From Neolentinus lepideus HHB14362 ss-1 (Eukaryota > Basidiomycota > Agaricomycetes > Gloeophyllales > Gloeophyllaceae), in assembly GCA_001632425.1 (NCBI GenBank), contig KV425559.1, positions 567,525-631,524 on the forward strand: a DNA stretch of 64,000 bases, in the 5' to 3' direction. Position 1 is the stretch's first letter; each line of letters starts with the position of its first letter. Both the position numbers and the translations under genes were made by a program. The notes under the pieces are model-generated. The model saw only the letters and a program-made list of their open reading frames with translations. It was not told where the DNA came from and ran no database searches. Below, piece after piece: positions 1-11,521 of this stretch.

Positions 1-1728
1 CCTGGGACCGCAAGTGCCTTGGAAGATGTGTGAGCAGTGTCGGGAGAAAGACCGACAGACTAGATTGAATAAGGGTAAGAGGAAGCGTGAACGCGAGGAG
101 GCGAAGGAACAGGATGAGAACGCGGATGACAGCGGCGACAAATCACCTCCGCAAGTTGAGGCCGTTCAGCAAAATCAACTGGCGACCGAGGTCCCGCCTC
201 AAGCTGCCGGGGTGTTTACGAACTTGCTACTTCCAGACGGCTCGACGATAGACCAGGTACATACTTCTCATATGATTACTGAAATGAACACCAGCTAAAC
301 GTCACCCTCGTGAAGAACTTACCGACCCTTCCACCTCCCGCGGATAGACGGTGGCAGGTGGAGACTGGAGACCCCTCGCAGAAACCTAAGAAGAAGAGAC
401 TGAAGGCCGTCATCTCCAATTCGAAGCCTGCAAAGAAAGATGTTAAGCAGGACAGTACTACTACCGCTGCTGATGCTGCACCGTCTCCCCCGACTGCACC
501 CGCAAATCCTGCTGGTCCGCCTTATCCCTATCCGCCTTATCCCTATCCATATTACATGCCTCCTTACGGTATGATGCCACCGTATTATGGACCGCCCCAA
601 CCGTACGGCCAAGGCCCCTACCCTCCCCCTGTCTCTGTTACTGTTGCTACCTCACAGCAAGGATCGCCAGTATCAGCGTCAACAAAACCAACGCCGGCAA
701 GCCAAAATCAAGGCCAGGCGCCGTATCCGGCTTACCCGCCTGCTTACCCGTACCCATACCCATACGCTGCAGCCCCAGGTCAAGCTCCGTATGGACCCTA
801 CAACCCATATCAGGCTGCTATGCAGTCTCTGTACCGTCCCTATCCGGCTGGACCCCCTCCGCCTCAGTCATCACAAGCGCCCCAGTCACCCCAAGCGCCC
901 CAGTCATCTCAGCAACCTCAGTCATCTCAGCAACCTCAAGTAACGCAGCCGCCGCAGTCATTTCAACCATCTCAGCCATTGCAGCCACAGTATGCATCTG
1001 GAACCCAGCCATATGGCTCTACTGCAGCTAACCTAGGTAACAATCCTGCTGGGCCTAGTTACTTTGGATCATTCTCGGTGTCTGTGAGACAGCCCGGACC
1101 GGTACGTTGTCTCACTTTGCTATGCATTGTTCACGAGCTAAATGTAGAATAATTGTAGCCTCCAGTACAATTCGCAACTGACGTTCAGAAGCGCCGAAAG
1201 AGTGGGACGAACGCTGCCACACCCGTACGAGGTACTCAGGCCAGTACATTGAACACCGACGCGCCTGCGTCTGTTGGGGTTCCTCCAGTTCAAGTGTTGC
1301 AAGCTAACCCTCTGGGTGTCACACCTTCAGGGACACCAGTGACTAGTGCATCTGTGGGCAAGATAGCGAGTGTGTCGGCGGGCACCGTACTCAGTGCTAC
1401 ATTGGAGCAACCTGTGGCTGAACATGAAGCGTCCTCAACCAGCGAAACACAGCCGTCCATCTCAAATGGTCCAGTGCAATCAGCCTCGGTACGTTCATTG
1501 CTTGTTTCTAAGTTTTCTTTCCTGACCCGACCCCGACTCGTCTAGCGGCAATGCTCGAACAAATCGTGTCATCGCACTCTTCCAGGTGACTCGCAGGGGA
1601 CACTGTGTGAGAAATGTAAGCAACGAATGAAGAAGAAGCTCACCGAGACGAAACAGCGCCATAAGCTAGAACCCAAAAAGTTTACCAGTGCGCCCCGGGT
1701 CGGGATACAGGAACACCCGCCGAGGTAA
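1..1728 (+). CDS. Pro/Tyr-rich protein with paired Cys motifs (5' end outside window)
   Basis: Partial gene of unknown function. Four exons are visible: up to 256, 316-1101, 1159-1488 and 1546-1728. The three introns are 57-59 nt, all phase 0, so the frame runs through cleanly. The first visible exon has a CEQC motif followed by a basic KGKRKRERE stretch. The long middle exon is low complexity, with Pro-Tyr runs (YPYPPYPYPYY) and then Gln/Pro/Ser repeats. The last exon has a second Cys group (CSNKSC, then CEKC) and a Lys-rich tail. The repeated CxxC plus basic layout suggests a small metal-binding or nuclear protein, but I do not recognise the family. The stop TAA overlaps a good GTAAGG donor at 1725, so a further exon ending near 1910 is possible. 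It converges on the APH gene. Confidence 0.75.
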
Positions 1729-1990
1729 GGACTCTGAATGTATACACGAAGTTGCGTCGATGTCTCGATAATTCTTAGCGATGTCCTGAATCATGAATGT
1801 CATAAATTATTGGCTTGTGTTGTACATGTGTACTGCATGACTATCCCTATTGTACTAAGTAGGCTATTATTACAAGTACAAAGCCCTTGCTATTACATCG
1901 AATTGTAACCACGTGAATCAAATCAGCGCCGGTGAACAAAGTCACGGCAAGAACAAACATATATCTTCTGCCAAGAACCTGATAAAATCG

Positions 1991-4208
1991 TCAAACGTTC
2001 TCGGTGTGCTTATGAACAGCAGCGTCACTGAGTCTCCTGCGCCCCTCTGTAGTTGAAGTGAGCCATGCCTCAAGTCTCCTTCCCAGCTCGCCGCCGCGCC
2101 CGCCACAAATATCCCCAGTAGCAACCAGCAACTTCTCCCTCCCCTTCTCCTCCGCTACGACCTTCGCCGCAAGGGGCCGGGCAGGCCCGCTGAGCCGCTT
2201 AAAGTTCTCGCCCAGTTTATCCACAGCTGCCGCCTTATCCTCGACCTTCGTCTCATCACTCGAGCCTGATCCAGACCCTGAACTGAACGACGTCAATCGC
2301 TCCCAGGCGACGCCAGCCCTGGCCGCCTTCTCCTCCTCGCACTCTTCCCAATCTTTGAACCACTCATCCTCCTCGTCCTCGGGGCCCAGGATACTCCCCA
2401 CCAGCCCTTCTTCCCATCCGTCCCACTCGACGCATCGGTGAGCCATCCGAGCTCGTGCTCCAGAGGCCTCGTGATGCAGCCACTCTGTCGTGAGCGTCGC
2501 GAAGTCCGTCTCTCGGTGGACCACGCCCTTTGAAGTAACAAGAGGCAGTGTGAGCTTACGTGTGTCGGTAGCAAGACTCTCGACTGTTGCGCGAAACAGG
2601 CGAGAGGTGAAGGGGCTAGACTGGAGGAAAGCAGGGACGTGGGCAGATGCCCAGAGGGGGCGCGTTGTTGTGGATTCCCAGTCGATGATGCAAGTCTGAT
2701 AAAATCAATGGTCAGTGCTAAGAGTAACCCGTACAAGCGTTATTCTCACAATCTTGGATGGGTCGTTCTCGTCAACGAAAACGTTCTCCAAACTCATGTC
2801 ATGACAATCCAACGCAAACTCCTCCGGCACGTCACCCTGCGCCTTCACCTGTCCACCACCACCCTCATCGTTATGCTCGCCTCCAATCCCCAACTTCTCC
2901 ATCATCCGTACCCACCGGCCCATTTCTTCCCTAACTCTCTTCTCTCTCTCCACAAGATGCGCTACCAAGAAAGTACTCCTCTGCATTCTGCGATAATCCC
3001 TATACATCGCATCACCGGGGCCCTCCCACTCCTCTTCGCTCTCATCCCAGTCCCACTCGGTGCTCTCATCGCTCGCGTCACCAGGTACCGCGCGCACCTT
3101 ATGGTGCCTACTCGACTGGATCTCGTCCGGATCAAGATGCAGTCGGTGCGGCGCCGACTTGCCTTCGTTCTCCCTTTTCACGCCGTTGATTTCACGCTCT
3201 GCACACGAGAGCAGGTACGAGTGGGTTGTCAGCCACGGTCCGCGATCGATCTCGTCCGGATGCGCGAGATCACCTCGTCCGGAGCCGAAGAATGGCCAGG
3301 AGACGATGGGCCCAACGTGAAAGTCTGGTGGAGATGGAGATGCTACCGCAGTGGATTTGGGGGTCATTGTGAAACTCCGACACAATGGCTGGGGTATCGA
3401 GAATGAAGATGTCCGCCCAGGGACTGGCGTGTGCGCGCTCGAGCAGGCAATTGATGCCTGTGGCGGCGGCAGCCCAGAATAGAGCGAGCCAAGATGAGAA
3501 AATCGGTGCCCGAACAACGGAATAACAAGCTGGACAACGTTATCAAGGAGCTTCCGCAGCTTCTCGTGCGACATGGAATGATAGACGCGAGACAAAGGTA
3601 TTCCAGGGGCCTATAGTTGTCGAACAAAGTATAATCAGTCACGTGATCAGCGGGGGGTGCAAAAGACGAACGTGCCTTGGACATGAGGATGTACTCTCCC
3701 CCCAAGCGATTGTAAGGGTTCGCATCGTAGTGATAGACGTCCGGGACTGGAATGGCAGTGTGTGTTCGGATGTAGTTCATCGTGGCGACCTCGGATTCAG
3801 TCTTGAGCCGCGGCATAAACCGACGGGCAACTCGCGCAATGAGTTCGCGCGCGTCAATCAGGGTAATTGAGTACGCCTAAAGCGGGTGTCAGAACCATAG
3901 TCAGATGAATAGGTGAGAGTACGGACCTTATGAAACGTCCCTACGGGATACGATGGACGAGTTACACAGGAGAGTAAGGAAATGGCGGACGACGCACCTG
4001 AGCTAAGGAACCTAATTCTACCAACTGGAACACCCATCTTCTCCTCAATAATGTCTTTCAACACCCGCCTATCCACCTCGAAAGGCGCAGAACCATGGGG
4101 AGCATTCTTCGCCTCCCTTTTCCTATCTTCATGCTCTACATCCCAATCCCACTCAATCACAGGTTTCCCGACCGTCTCCTCCTTTATCGCCGTATTCGCA
4201 TTGCTCAT
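1991..4208 (-). CDS. Aminoglycoside phosphotransferase (APH)-family kinase
   Basis: Fungal APH-fold small-molecule kinase, about 663 aa, substrate unknown. Exons on the minus strand: 4208-3998, 3940-3927, 3876-3676, 3610-2750 and 2695-1991. The N-lobe holds the expected Ala-Arg-Val-Ala and ESEVATMNYIR block. The catalytic loop reads DCHDMSLENV (HxDxxxxN type), and the metal-binding segment after the last intron reads TCIIDWE. A long acidic and basic insert sits between the lobes and the C-terminus is Ser/Lys rich. Exon 2 is only 14 nt, and intron 3 (3675-3611) has a GC donor (AAG|GCACGT). The first intron (57 nt) is in frame, so retention would add 19 residues without a stop. The start at 4208 (MSNANTAIK) is chosen; an in-frame ATG also lies at 4253. 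Family assignment is firm, substrate is not. Confidence 0.9.
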
Positions 4209-4788
4209 TGTAACTGATGTATCCGCGCACCATTCATGAGCATGGTAATGCATTCCCAAGTCTCGACTAACTTCCAAAGGCAGTACCGGCGGTACTATCT
4301 TCGAGGAACCCGTCCTGTTCTCTTCGGTAATATCGTGACGCGCAGATGACTGTGGTTCAAACGAGGAGTGCTGGAGGAGGGGAAGGATAGGCCAGAAAGG
4401 AAGTCTGGAAGAAGCGACGGCGGCGGCGTGCTTTATAGGACGAACCAGGGATTACGAGTCGACAATCACGCACCGAGAGGATGCCAAGCCACATTCATAT
4501 TTGTCCCTGTTTGTCCTTAATGGCGTATCCCCGCGACATGATGATGGCGCCCAACGTGACACCGACTCTGCGAGCAGCCCTGCAGCCATTCCCGAAGGCA
4601 ACAGACAGGAATCACACACTCTGCGTTACGCTGTTTCTATACTCAAGAGCTGCGGGTATATCGTCAGTCCTTATATCCACCCACCGCACTGTTTCCGCCT
4701 GCATGCACTTGGAAGTTCGTCATCTCACTCGGAGTGCCTAGTCAGGCAGTCTAACAGCGGTTCCGAGAAGGAGGTAAGAAGTAATCAA

Positions 4789-5465
4789 TACTATCATTAG
4801 ACGGGAGTTGCAAATTTTGCAACTCCCGAGCAACCCCTACTATACCATCCACACTGAACGAAAAAAATTGGGACCACCACAGATGCATAGATATAGACTA
4901 GGATATACTGTTCATGGAGTAAAATCAAAGAAAAGCATGTGTGGTAAGGATTGCTGGTCAAGATATCTATGCCTCAATACTGATTGCAGCATGTAAACAA
5001 GAGATCTCTCCGGTAAAATGAGCATTTACCTCAAACTCGAGTCTGGGATAGTTTTAACTACTGTTATTCTGTCTAAATAACCTACCCGATAAGCATAAAA
5101 GTGCTTGAGGACCTTTAAGGATGCCGAGCTGCAGCTCCTGGAGCGCAGGGCGTGACATCGTCTGACGCGAGATTCAAACTCCGCTAGTTGACAGTCAAGC
5201 GGAGTACGTCGAGTTGAGCCTTTGCCGGATCGGAGTCTGGACGTGCCGTGTGACTGATGTGTGACAAAACTTTTGCAACTCCCGAGCACAACCTGGCATC
5301 TCTCCTGCACTCGTAGCGTTAGATATTAAATCGCGAAAAAATGATAACCATGTTTGTAGGATGACATTTCATGATCCCATGGAGACCGATCATGAAAGTG
5401 TTGAGCACAGTCGACGTTGTATGGCGATTTGCAGGACTTTTTGCAACTCCCGTGTAATGATAGTA
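4789..5465. mobile_element. 677-bp inverted-repeat element (MITE-like)
   Basis: The ends are 26-bp inverted repeats (4789-4814 and 5440-5465) differing at one base; the core is ACGGGAGTTGCAAA. A second TTTTGCAACTCCCGAGC block lies just inside the left end (from 4815, making an immediate hairpin with it) and again at about 5270. No convincing ORF lies inside. It sits upstream of the APH gene. Non-autonomous TIR element is an inference; no clear target-site duplication was identified. Confidence 0.65.
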
Positions 5466-8132
5466 CTGTTGATAATGCAAAACACTGATCTAACCCCACA
5501 TCTTCCCTAAAATAAACCAACCGGGTCTTAGCCGGAGGGGCGGGGCCTAGAGCGAACGTGTCTCATGCTCAACGCAGCCCTGAATGGAAACACGGTGGGT
5601 GAAGGAAAGGCGGTAGCTATATGAAGGCCAACATTCCTCGGTAGTAACCTGGGAGACAAGACGAACATGAAAAGCACCGCCAAGAAGCGAAGACCAAGTC
5701 TTGGCCGCATCGCCCACAACAATTTCTACGTACGAAAGAATGCTGGGCGTAGCAAGGGCCTTGGACGTACCGGCGGGGTACACCCAAATGGATACAGAAC
5801 TGTTCGTCAGAATGGCGAGCTTAGATAGATCCTGAGACGAGGAATACACGGGCCATATGGTGATCCACTCGAACTGCGGACCCACCCCATGCTAATACAT
5901 TGGACAGAACGTGGCAGCATCCCGCAGTACACGGGAAGGATATCCGGTATTAGTCATACTTGCCGGTCAGAGAGCTATCACGGCCCACGCGGAAATAGAA
6001 GGGGATGGGAGGCGGGGGCGAGCAAGTCGTCCACCCACAACCTGATACGTTCCGACGGCAGAAAGCATCACACCGGTGAACAAAGCACATCAATCGGGGT
6101 TCGGAATGAACAAGGATCAGGAAGGCAAGGGGAAGGCCAAGGTCCTAAGGTGTTCAAGGTTCGTCTGAATTGAATAGAGAATCGTATAAAAGTCTTGACC
6201 CTTTCACATCGAATTTACTGCAGATGATGAGATACGCCACTCTGATTGATGCGTCAAGATGGGTTAACACAGGGCACAAGACAAAGATGATGTACGGACC
6301 GTCAGCTCAATCACATGGGGATTAAGCATATGCACAACAACATCACCCTGCCCGAGAGAGGATGCCGAACGGATTAGTGATATGCCGCCTTTGGGATTCG
6401 GCAGGTTTCCGTCAATGATGTTGGAAGCGGAGGTAGAAGACAGCCGGCAAGCGCAAGGGTATATAAGACAAAGTCACTCCCCGAATGTAAGTGAAAATCA
6501 GCTCTTGTCCAAAGAACTTTGATAAGTTCGTGATCACGCCCGAGGAGATGCTCGGGGACGTTGGGCAAGCCTTCGGCAAGTTTTTCGTATTAGCCGACCA
6601 GCCACACCTTAGTCTGAACCAGCGGGAACAAGAATGCAACGATGTGGTTCAAATGGATCGTCAAACGATTGCTCCCCAGTGACGCTCTTTTCGCATCGTC
6701 ACGTGCCAGGGATTTAATGTTCACATGTGATTAAGGGGCAGATGCAGGGCTGAGTCTATCAGACATGTGAATACAATGATGTACAGCCAGAAATTCGACG
6801 CACCTTCGCGTAGTCTAGGCACGGCGGAAGGCGAAAATGTATGAAGGGGTGGACCCTAGAGAACGAGAACTCTTGATGCACATCAGACGAACAAGCCGAG
6901 CCATCTCTTCTTTCCTGAAGATAGGGCGGACGGTATCGACAGTGTTCATTTGTAGCTGAAAGATGTCGCAGATCCAGCAGGTTATCACCCATATACTCGC
7001 AGCGATGAAGTAACCAGACCAGAAAGAGTATATCCCACATGACGACCAAAGCACACACCGATACAGACGTTGAAAAAAGCCTACAAGTAGATCACAGCAT
7101 ATCATCACGAGTCATCTTTAGTCAGAGCGTGGAAGAATCCAACATCAGAAACCAGACACGAGTTTAGAGTCGGAAGCAACTTCAGAGTTCAGATCGAAAG
7201 GAGTCGCTGATATGGTGGCGATAAGATCCAAAACCAAGGATGCAGCAAGGTAGGCAACTGCGATCAGGCCCATTTTCGCGTCGAATGACCGAGATTCAAG
7301 AAGAGAGCGCTGGAGACACAGAACGATCCGCCTGTCCGGAATCTGCTATTTTATAGACCCATCGATTTCTGCGCCACATGCGTGAATCTGCTTCTTCAGG
7401 ATGGAGGCGATCATAGGTACTTCGAAGAGCGCAAGCGTGCAGAACGAAACATAATAGACAAGGCCCCAGCTTCACTACAAAGAGGAGACCGCGACAGATA
7501 CGAGCCACAGGCGCTGCGGCAACAACCGACCCCGAGAGCTCATAACTATCGCGGCCGCTACACTGCAATAAAGCTGTCATGAAAGCTTCACGAGACCTGA
7601 CAGTCAGAATAGTGGTGCAGGAGAGGTCAAGTGGTAAGACGAGGAAAACTAGGTTGTGCTGGCTGTCGGCGGCGAGTGGAAGAGACAAGAAAAGTTCATC
7701 AGTCGGAGGGAGAGCCTTATGTCGGCGCGTGCCGGAATTCCATTAAGCGACTTCCGATCCTTCCCGATCCTCTTTGGGACTTGTGTCTTGGTTCAATAGA
7801 TTTATAAATAGAGCGTATTTGCAGCACTTGTGTAAACTTTTCCTGCAACAGAGCTCCAACTTACAGTATGTTCGGATGCGATGTTCCACTGATTTTCGGT
7901 TTCCTCCAGAGCTCAAGATTCAAGATGATTCTTTGATGCATCAGGGTCGTATGTATCGACATTTCACCCCTGTAAAGAAACGAAGTCGAAAGAATAGAAA
8001 AGACAAGTGCTACGGACAAGTTGACCCTTGGTTACGGCATTTGTTCTGAATGGGAGGCTCCAAAGAAGTGGCCGTTTAGGCGCTGCAAATACGTTCTATT
8101 ATCCAGTAGCTATCTCTGATACTTTGAATGTC
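5466..8132 (-). other. Unresolved region with membrane-protein-like segments
   Basis: No complete gene could be assembled. Several minus-strand stretches look like exons of a polytopic membrane protein: a hydrophobic block at about 7270-7210 (AVAYLAASLVLDLIATI), another at 7680-7600 (LVFLVLPLDLSCTTIL), one at 7105-6900, and a polar Ser-rich stretch at about 6445-6260 that ends in a stop. A separate open stretch at 5885-5550 starts FEWITIWPVYSSS. These could be a diverged seven-TM gene (the hydrophobic pattern recalls the DUF6533/DUF6534 group) or a decayed one. I could not connect the exons in phase. Confidence 0.25.
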
Positions 8133-9589
8133 ATGACCACTACTCAGCAACGCATCCCGGAGGTCCCAGGCCTCATCGAGGAGCTCAAGCAAGCTCATGC
8201 TGCCCTCTCTGAAGTGGATCCTAAGGACGTCGCATTAGGGCTCTCCAAGTGGCTGGTATGTCGTGTACATTTGTTCCCATGTAATGGTATTCTGACTCCT
8301 TCGTGTGTAGACTGGAAAGATGGACCAGGGCAATGATTATACCAGGCGGGTTAGGTTAGCCACGGCTATGCTTTGTATCAAGCAGCAACTCCCTTCGAAG
8401 CTAGTGAAGATATTGTCCACCATGAGGGCGCTACAAGATTTCCCCTGGGATACGGTCGATCCAGCTTCGTCCGTGGAGTCTTTGCCCGCTGCTAGACAGA
8501 CCCGAAGTAAGTCGCGATCTGAGGTTAAATTGTGGGAACCGGCGAGCATGAAAGTACGGAAGTCTATTTCTGATCCTGGAATACAACTGACGTTTCTTGA
8601 TAGTGCGATAAGTGCGCCAAAAACCATTTTGTGTGCATGGTGCCGGCGAATAGCGATCGCGCTTTTTCCTGCCAGGCCTGTGTCGCGGGAAAGATCAAGT
8701 GTAGAATGGCAAAGGCGCCATCCACCCTCGGGCGAGGTGGGACCAAGCACGGAAAGACGGAAAGGGGAAGAAGGCGGTATTGCCGCGGAGGGCAGTGGTC
8801 AAGGTATTTGAAGATGTAGACATCATTTCGGAGACTGATGATGCCGAGAACGAGGACGTGGAGGAAGAGGAGATAGCGGCGTCCGGCGCCAGTGGCTCAG
8901 GTGGTAAGTATTTCCCTGCGTCCGGTATACGTGATGATACTGATTTTGCGTTACAGGAAGTGCTCCTCCGCTGACCGTGAGTCCTAGGAAGCGGCCCATC
9001 GAGGTTTACGACACAGAGTCGGAATCTTCAAAGCAGCGCCGCTTCTCTTTCCTTTGTATGTATTCATTACTCCACTGTTATTCCTTGTCTCCATGACACT
9101 CTGGGGACTAGCGGGTAGCAAATCCGGAGGACCAGCATCTCCATTGGCCTCTTCGTCCTCGTTGTTGCCTTTTAAAGTGCCTCAACCACCTACTCCCTCT
9201 GGTCCAGCGATGTTGTGGACCCCAGCCTCCAACTCATTTCCGTCCTCCGCTTCGTGTAAGTGACATATCTGTCAGCTTTCATCATCTTGCGCTGATGGTT
9301 TGTTGTGGAAGTGCACATGTCCCAGGAGGATGCTCGCACCGCCATGTTGGAGAACCGCGTGAACGCTTTTGAGACCCGCATGGTCACCATCCGCAGCGAG
9401 ATGCTTGATGTCTGCCAGCACATCGCGATGCTCTCCGGTACCTTACAGGAGCTCCAACAGCAAGGGGCAAGTCTCCGGAACGACCACATGACCGACCTCG
9501 ACTCCGTCCGTAGTTCGTTGAACAGGGTACTTGACCGCCTGTGGCCTGATGCTAGACATCCGCATCTGTCCGTTCTTCTGTCTTCATAA
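8133..9589 (+). CDS. Zn2Cys6-type zinc cluster protein with C-terminal coiled coil
   Basis: Exons 8133-8255, 8311-8553, 8604 to about 8736, then about 8796-8901, 8957-9056, 9115-9257 and 9312-9589. The third exon carries Cys in the order C-x2-C-x6-C-x11-C-x2-C-x6-C (CDKCAKNHFVC, then CQACVAGKIKC), which is the fungal binuclear zinc cluster spacing. An acidic Glu-rich stretch, a basic PRKRP/KQRR segment that could act as a nuclear signal, a Ser/Pro linker and a Leu-rich coiled coil (VCQHIAMLSGTLQELQQQG) follow. A role as DNA-binding regulator is inferred. The frame changes between 8703 and 8796. A 59-nt intron (8737-8795) restores it but lacks a branch point and pyrimidine tract, so a frameshift is the alternative. 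Confidence 0.6.
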
Positions 9590-10899
9590 AGGTCTCCCAG
9601 TCAGGGTACACAGATCTAAGTCGCAGATGCAGCGAGGTCCGTAGTCGGACATGGACATTACGCTATTATGAGTCCTCAGGTATGAAGGAAGTGTCTTTAG
9701 AAAATCTTAGCTATGCCTAGAATGGGTGTCAACTATTTTGTAGTTCAAAATATTATGAAGTTCGAGCGAAAAGTCTGCTCGTAATCGAGACCACAATTCT
9801 GGCCTGTAGTCTCATTTTCTCTCTTTAATGTTGAAATCTAGGAGATCGTATATATAAGCTTGTATCTTCTAGTCTAATTTGTACGATACTCGATTACCCT
9901 TCGGGCAATGGACTCGGAGCGAGCGCGTTTGATCAATTGCATGGTCCTTGGTTTATTTTAACATTTAATATTTCCTCTCTCGTTCCATATTACTAAGGGC
10001 ATATATTCCACTATATCCGAGGTTTTACATGCGCATTGGAGTGCATTTTGAATTCGTTTTGTCGGATGCAGTAAACTGTGTATTACCGTGGGAATCAATG
10101 TGACCGGACCCGCGAGGACCCGCGTTGTCGCCAAGTTATCATCGTCGAAACACATAAGAATGTGAGGGCGGTCAGTTGCTTTTACGAATCGCCTGATATC
10201 ACAGCGAATGACCACAAGAAAGGTACAGAATAGAAACGCACCGAGCGTGATCAATCATCAAGTAGCTCACCTTGGAGTGGCTCCATGAATTCAAGCCCTC
10301 CATCTCCCGTGCAGTGACGATCGAGTAGACATACTCCAAGAACTCGATGTTGGTAAAGGCAAGTCTTGTAGCTTCATGCTGTGTGGCAGCCTTTGATGTG
10401 AACCTGTATTCTGTATCGGAATTCCCTCCAAATGATTCGGTCGGCACTCAAGTCCTTGACGAAGCGCAACCACGATCCTGTCAAATTTCAATGCAAACCT
10501 GGACACGCACGGCTACAATCGACGTACGCCTATATGAGACTTATGGACAAGATCGCAACGGACCCGCTACAAACATTATACGAGGTCTGGACCACCTCTG
10601 ACAAGATCGTTTCTAGCCCTGAGTTTTACTGGGTGCTGGAGAAACAGTTACTACAATCATACTGTGGTGATGATGATAACTCCCAAGGTAGACCCTATAT
10701 TGGTTGTATACAATGACGATTAAACCAGCGTAAGTCTACAGGCTTGCTGCTAGTGTGGTACAACTTTGTCTAACCATCAATAAATAGGTGATAAATATGG
10801 CGAGAAAAAGAGAGAAATTGTGGCCGAGCGTGCTTGGACTTCCTCCTGCGTCAAGCAGGAATTTACGATTCCTCTCGGGCTGAGGACAGCGTTTTCCCC
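9590..10899. other. Intergenic, no gene recognised
   Basis: AT-rich spacer of 1.3 kb. Short open stretches occur on both strands, for example 10432-10716 on the plus strand and 10447-10199 on the minus strand. None has a recognisable domain, good flanking splice sites or a frame that continues into a neighbour. Confidence 0.5.
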
Positions 10900-11521
10900 T
10901 TAGACATAGTTCCAGGAGCCGTAGATGATCTCGACAGAGGGGTCCGCGAAATACGAGAAGAGACCATTGCTCAGGTCAAGGCCTCCCGCGGGGCAGCCAG
11001 GGCACTGAGGCGAGTGTGTCAGAAGTTCGATACTCGAATACCAATAACGGTTTGACCGCATACCTTGTCCGCGACCTGAGCTGTGGCGGTCTTTCCGCCA
11101 TAGGAAATCTGGATGTTGCGGAAGCAGTTGGGACCGGGGTACCCAGCTCCAAAGTCCTGAAGGAATGATGAAGACGAGCATGGTAAGAGTCACAGGTTGT
11201 TGCTTACATCAACGCTCAGTGCCACAACCTGTAATAGCATGTGAGTACCTTGAACTATGTCAATGCAGCGGGACGCTCACATAGTCAGTGGCGACGTTGG
11301 TTTGACCACAGGCACCCCTGGAGACTTCTTTAGTACTCGGAGCATTTGAACTTACTATTGCACACTCACAGACCGACATCGTACCAGGTGAACTTGGCAT
11401 TGTCGACCCGCTTCGTCAAACCTGTCTCCACCTCGGTCTGGTTCCAGTGGATGCTTGCTGCCTGCGTTAGCGAGAGCAGGATAGCGAAGAAGGCGAAGAA
11501 AGTAAACGACAGAGTATACAT
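10900..11521 (-). CDS. Secreted RlpA-like double-psi beta-barrel protein (copy 1)
   Basis: Small secreted protein of 135 aa of the RlpA-like/expansin-related double-psi beta-barrel family. Exons: 11521-11370, 11317-11281, 11228-11208, 11156-11064 and 11004-10900; the middle exon is only 21 nt. A signal peptide (MYTLSFTFFAFFAILLSLTQA) is followed by a dibasic KR site before VDNAKFTWYDVGLGACG. Conserved features are GACGQTN, a GPNCF segment, a CPGCPAGGLDLS loop and the final YGSWNY. Family members are wall- or apoplast-located and related to proteinase-inhibitor and carbohydrate-binding folds; no enzymatic activity is assumed. A paralog with the same exon plan lies at 33598-34248. Confidence 0.92.

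Noticed and set aside
10199..10716. Opposing open frames at 10.2-10.7 kb as genes
   Set aside because: They overlap in antisense, neither has a known motif, and neither connects by splicing to another exon.
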